Below are positions 4,474-6,554 of a stretch of DNA of 6,554 nucleotides, one piece after another. Within the stretch, counting starts at the first letter, position 1. Each line of letters begins with the position of its first letter. The DNA lies in contig CAYGLT010000103.1 in assembly GCA_964350875.1 (NCBI GenBank), positions 1 through 6,554 of the forward strand, in the 5' to 3' direction. A program made the translations under genes and the position numbers. Source of the stretch: JAHBXC01 sp964350875. Lineage in GTDB: Bacteria; Planctomycetota; Phycisphaerae; Phycisphaerales; UBA1924. Below the pieces are notes generated by a model. The model saw nothing but the letters and a program-made list of their open reading frames with translations. It was not told the origin of the DNA and did not search any database.

Positions 4474-6554
4474 ATGCTCATAAGCGTCCGCTGGCTGAAT
4501 TCGCTGCTCACCCCCGGGAACCTCACCGCCGAGGAGGCCGAGGCCGCGCTCCTCCGCGCCGGTTTCCCCCTCGAATCCGTCGAGCCCCTGCCGGGCGGCG
4601 ACGCCCGACTCGATGTCGAGGTCACCTCGAACCGCGGCGACTGCATGAGCCATTTGGGCGTCGCCCGCGAGATCGCCGCCGTCACCGGACGCCAACTCGT
4701 TGTGCCCGAGACGCTTCAGCACGCCGCCCCCACACGCGGCGAGACGAAGTCCGCGACTGTCGCCGGCGTCGCCATCGAGAACCACGCCTTCGACGACTGC
4801 GCCCGCTTCACCGCCCGCGTGATCCGCGGCGTCAAAGTCGGCCCCTCGCCGGAATGGCTGCGCACCGCCCTCGAATCGGTCGGCCAGCGGTCCATCAACA
4901 ATGTCGTCGACATCACCAACTATGTCCTCTTCGAGTTCGGCAACCCGTCGCATGTCTTCGACCTCGCCAAACTCGCCGGGAACAAACTCGTCATCCGCTA
5001 CGCGAAGAAGGGCGAGCCGCTCGAAACTCTCGACGGCCGCAAACACACGCTCCTCGAGAACGAACTCGTCGTCGCCGACGCGCAGAACGCCACCTCGCTC
5101 GCGGGCGTCATCGGCGGCGAACTGAGCAGCGTCACCGAGTCCACGCGCGATGTCGTCCTCGAGATGGCCACCTGGCGCCCCGCGACCATCCGTCGCCCCG
5201 CCCGCCGCCTCCAGATCCGCACGGACGCCAGCGCACGCTTCGAGCGCATCGTCGATCCGCGCACGATCGACCTCGCCTCAGCGCGGGCCGCGAAACTCAT
5301 CATCGATGTCGCGGGCGGCACGCTCGAAGACGGCGTGATCGATGTCGGCCCCGCCCTCCCCTCGCCCACCGTCGTCTCCATGCGCACGAAGCGGTGCGAT
5401 GATGTGCTCGGCGTGGACATCGAGCCCGCCGAGCAGGCGCGAATCCTCACCTCGCTCGACATCGACGCACGCGTCACGGGCGACGCGATCGACGCAGAAA
5501 TCCCCGCGCACAGGCCCGACCTGCACCGCGAGATCGACCTCATCGAGGAAGTCGGCCGCGTCCACGGCCTCGACCGCGTGCCCATCCTCGACGCGATCCC
5601 CGCGAGCGTGAAGAAGGCGAACAACCGCCAGCGCGCCCAGGCCGCGCTGCGCAACATGCTCGTCGGCGCCGGGTTCTTCGAGACCGTCACCTTCTCGTTC
5701 GTCACGCGCGAGGACGCGCAGGCGTTCATGCCCGCCGGCCTGCGCACGCTCGCGGTCGATGAGCAGCGCCGCAAGGGCGAGCCCGCGCTGCGCCCGTCGA
5801 TCATCCCGTCGCTGCTCCGGTGCCGCACGGTGAACCAGCACGCGGGCGCCGAGTCCGTGCTGGGCGTCGCATCCGAGAAGGCCGTGCGCCTTTTCGAGGT
5901 CGCCGCCGTCTTCGCCGAAACCGAATCGGGCAAGACCGTCGAGAACCGCAACATCGCGCTGCTCATGGACGCGCCCGAAGGCGAGCAGGCCGCCGTCCGC
6001 GCGATGCGCGGCGTCATCGAGACCCTGGTCGCCGAACTCCACGGCCCCGCCGCACGCGTCGTCGTCGAACAGTGCCCGCCCATCTTCCCCGCCCTGCGCG
6101 AGGGCGCCTGCGCGGCGCTCTCGATCGAACGCGGCGGCAAGCGCCAGCCGCTCGGCTACCTCGGATTGATGACGCCCGCCGTCCTGAAGGCCCACGACCT
6201 CACCACGCCCGTCATCGTCGCGGAACTCGGTCTCGAACCCGTGATCGCGCACTACCCCCCCGCCGCGCTCGTCGATGCGCTCCCGGCGTTCCCCTCCATC
6301 GCGCGCGACCTCTCCGTCGTCGTCAGCGAGGACATCGCCTGGAACTCGATCGAACAGGTCATCGACAGCGCGAACCTCGCGATGCTCGACTCCAGCGAGT
6401 TCGTCGGCGTGTACCGCGGCAAGCAACTCGGCGCCGGGCGCAAGTCCGTCACCTTCCGCCTCCGCTTCCGCGACCCGGCGCGCACGCTCCGCCACGAGGA
6501 AGTCGATCCCCAGGTCGCGCAACTCGTGGACGCGCTGAAGTCCAAGGTCGCCGC
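4474..6554 (+). CDS. pheT: Phenylalanine--tRNA ligase beta subunit, short form lacking the EMAP-II-like insert (3' end cut off)
   Basis: 693 codons from the ATG at 4474, open to the window edge. PheT pairs with PheS as a cytoplasmic alpha2beta2 enzyme charging tRNA-Phe; beta edits misacylated Tyr-tRNA and binds tRNA. The N-terminus (MLISVRWLN) is typical. By residue 51 the protein already reads TSNRGDC (51-57), which in E. coli PheT lies about 100 residues later, so the tRNA-binding OB-fold insert (domain B2) is absent. The B3/B4 editing module spans about 105-262 and keeps SINNVVDITNYV (140-151), H160 in NPSHVFD, E230 and TDAS (250-253), matching editing-site residues of E. coli PheT as I remember them. 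B5 spans about 300-370 with the Mg-interface residues D349, D355, E358 and E359. The catalytic-like B6/B7 core follows (about 375-590). The FDX-ACB anticodon-binding domain starts near 600 (LPAFPSIARDLSVVV, 603-617) and is nearly complete, so only a few residues are missing. No pheS lies upstream. Confidence 0.96.
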   Translation, partial: MLISVRWLNSLLTPGNLTAEEAEAALLRAGFPLESVEPLPGGDARLDVEVTSNRGDCMSHLGVAREIAAVTGRQLVVPETLQHAAPTRGETKSATVAGVAIENHAFDDCARFTARVIRGVKVGPSPEWLRTALESVGQRSINNVVDITNYVLFEFGNPSHVFDLAKLAGNKLVIRYAKKGEPLETLDGRKHTLLENELVVADAQNATSLAGVIGGELSSVTESTRDVVLEMATWRPATIRRPARRLQIRTDASARFERIVDPRTIDLASARAAKLIIDVAGGTLEDGVIDVGPALPSPTVVSMRTKRCDDVLGVDIEPAEQARILTSLDIDARVTGDAIDAEIPAHRPDLHREIDLIEEVGRVHGLDRVPILDAIPASVKKANNRQRAQAALRNMLVGAGFFETVTFSFVTREDAQAFMPAGLRTLAVDEQRRKGEPALRPSIIPSLLRCRTVNQHAGAESVLGVASEKAVRLFEVAAVFAETESGKTVENRNIALLMDAPEGEQAAVRAMRGVIETLVAELHGPAARVVVEQCPPIFPALREGACAALSIERGGKRQPLGYLGLMTPAVLKAHDLTTPVIVAELGLEPVIAHYPPAALVDALPAFPSIARDLSVVVSEDIAWNSIEQVIDSANLAMLDSSEFVGVYRGKQLGAGRKSVTFRLRFRDPARTLRHEEVDPQVAQLVDALKSKVA

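Noticed and set aside
4998..6140. Minus-strand ORF of 380 codons inside pheT
   Set aside because: Ser/Arg/Ala-rich off-frame shadow of an unmistakable pheT.
5278..6522. Minus-strand ORF of 414 codons inside pheT
   Set aside because: Antisense shadow of pheT; composition dominated by Asp/Arg/Gly/Ala/Glu with no fold signature.

Overview
This 6.55 kb window is GC-rich bacterial chromosomal DNA carrying six protein-coding genes. Two of them run off the ends of the window. Strong G/C bias at third codon positions, non-ATG starts and weak or absent Shine-Dalgarno sequences in front of several genes fit a high-GC, slow-growing-type genome. The gene styles (a beta-subunit PheRS without its EMAP-II-like insert, a lone LON N-terminal-domain protein, a Pro-rich lipoprotein) make me lean towards Planctomycetota, perhaps a Phycisphaerae-like lineage. 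That placement is an inference without a database search. I see no transposase, integrase, phage gene, CRISPR array, rRNA or tRNA.

Layout, left to right. (1) 1-425, minus strand: a DoxX-family four-helix membrane protein, cut off by the left edge a few residues before its likely end. (2) 426-745: a divergent noncoding region with GC-rich inverted repeats and a 10-bp-spaced direct repeat. (3) 746-1660, plus: a TIM-barrel protein of the amidohydrolase-2 type in which every recognisable metal-ligand motif appears substituted, so probably a pseudoenzyme or a repurposed fold. (4) 1691-1721: a convincing intrinsic terminator. (5) 1758-2486, plus: a stand-alone LON substrate-binding-domain protein. 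(6) 2523-3638, plus: a membrane-anchored endonuclease/exonuclease/phosphatase (EEP) protein with the layout of VanJ-type proteins. It lies 36 bp downstream of the LON-domain gene and in the same reading frame. (7) 3671-4390, minus: an unrecognised lipoprotein with a clear lipobox and a Pro-rich acidic tail, convergent with the EEP gene. (8) 4474-6554, plus: pheT, the phenylalanyl-tRNA synthetase beta subunit, divergent from the lipoprotein and running off the right edge. It is complete except for its last few residues.

The genes do not form an obvious pathway. The only likely co-transcribed pair is the LON-domain gene and the EEP gene. The rest are separate units: a terminator isolates the amidohydrolase-like gene, and the lipoprotein gene is convergent with one neighbour and divergent from the other. 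I found no clear new multi-gene system. The most interesting points are the loss of metal ligands in the amidohydrolase-like protein, the missing tRNA-binding insert in PheT, and the separation of pheT from an upstream pheS.
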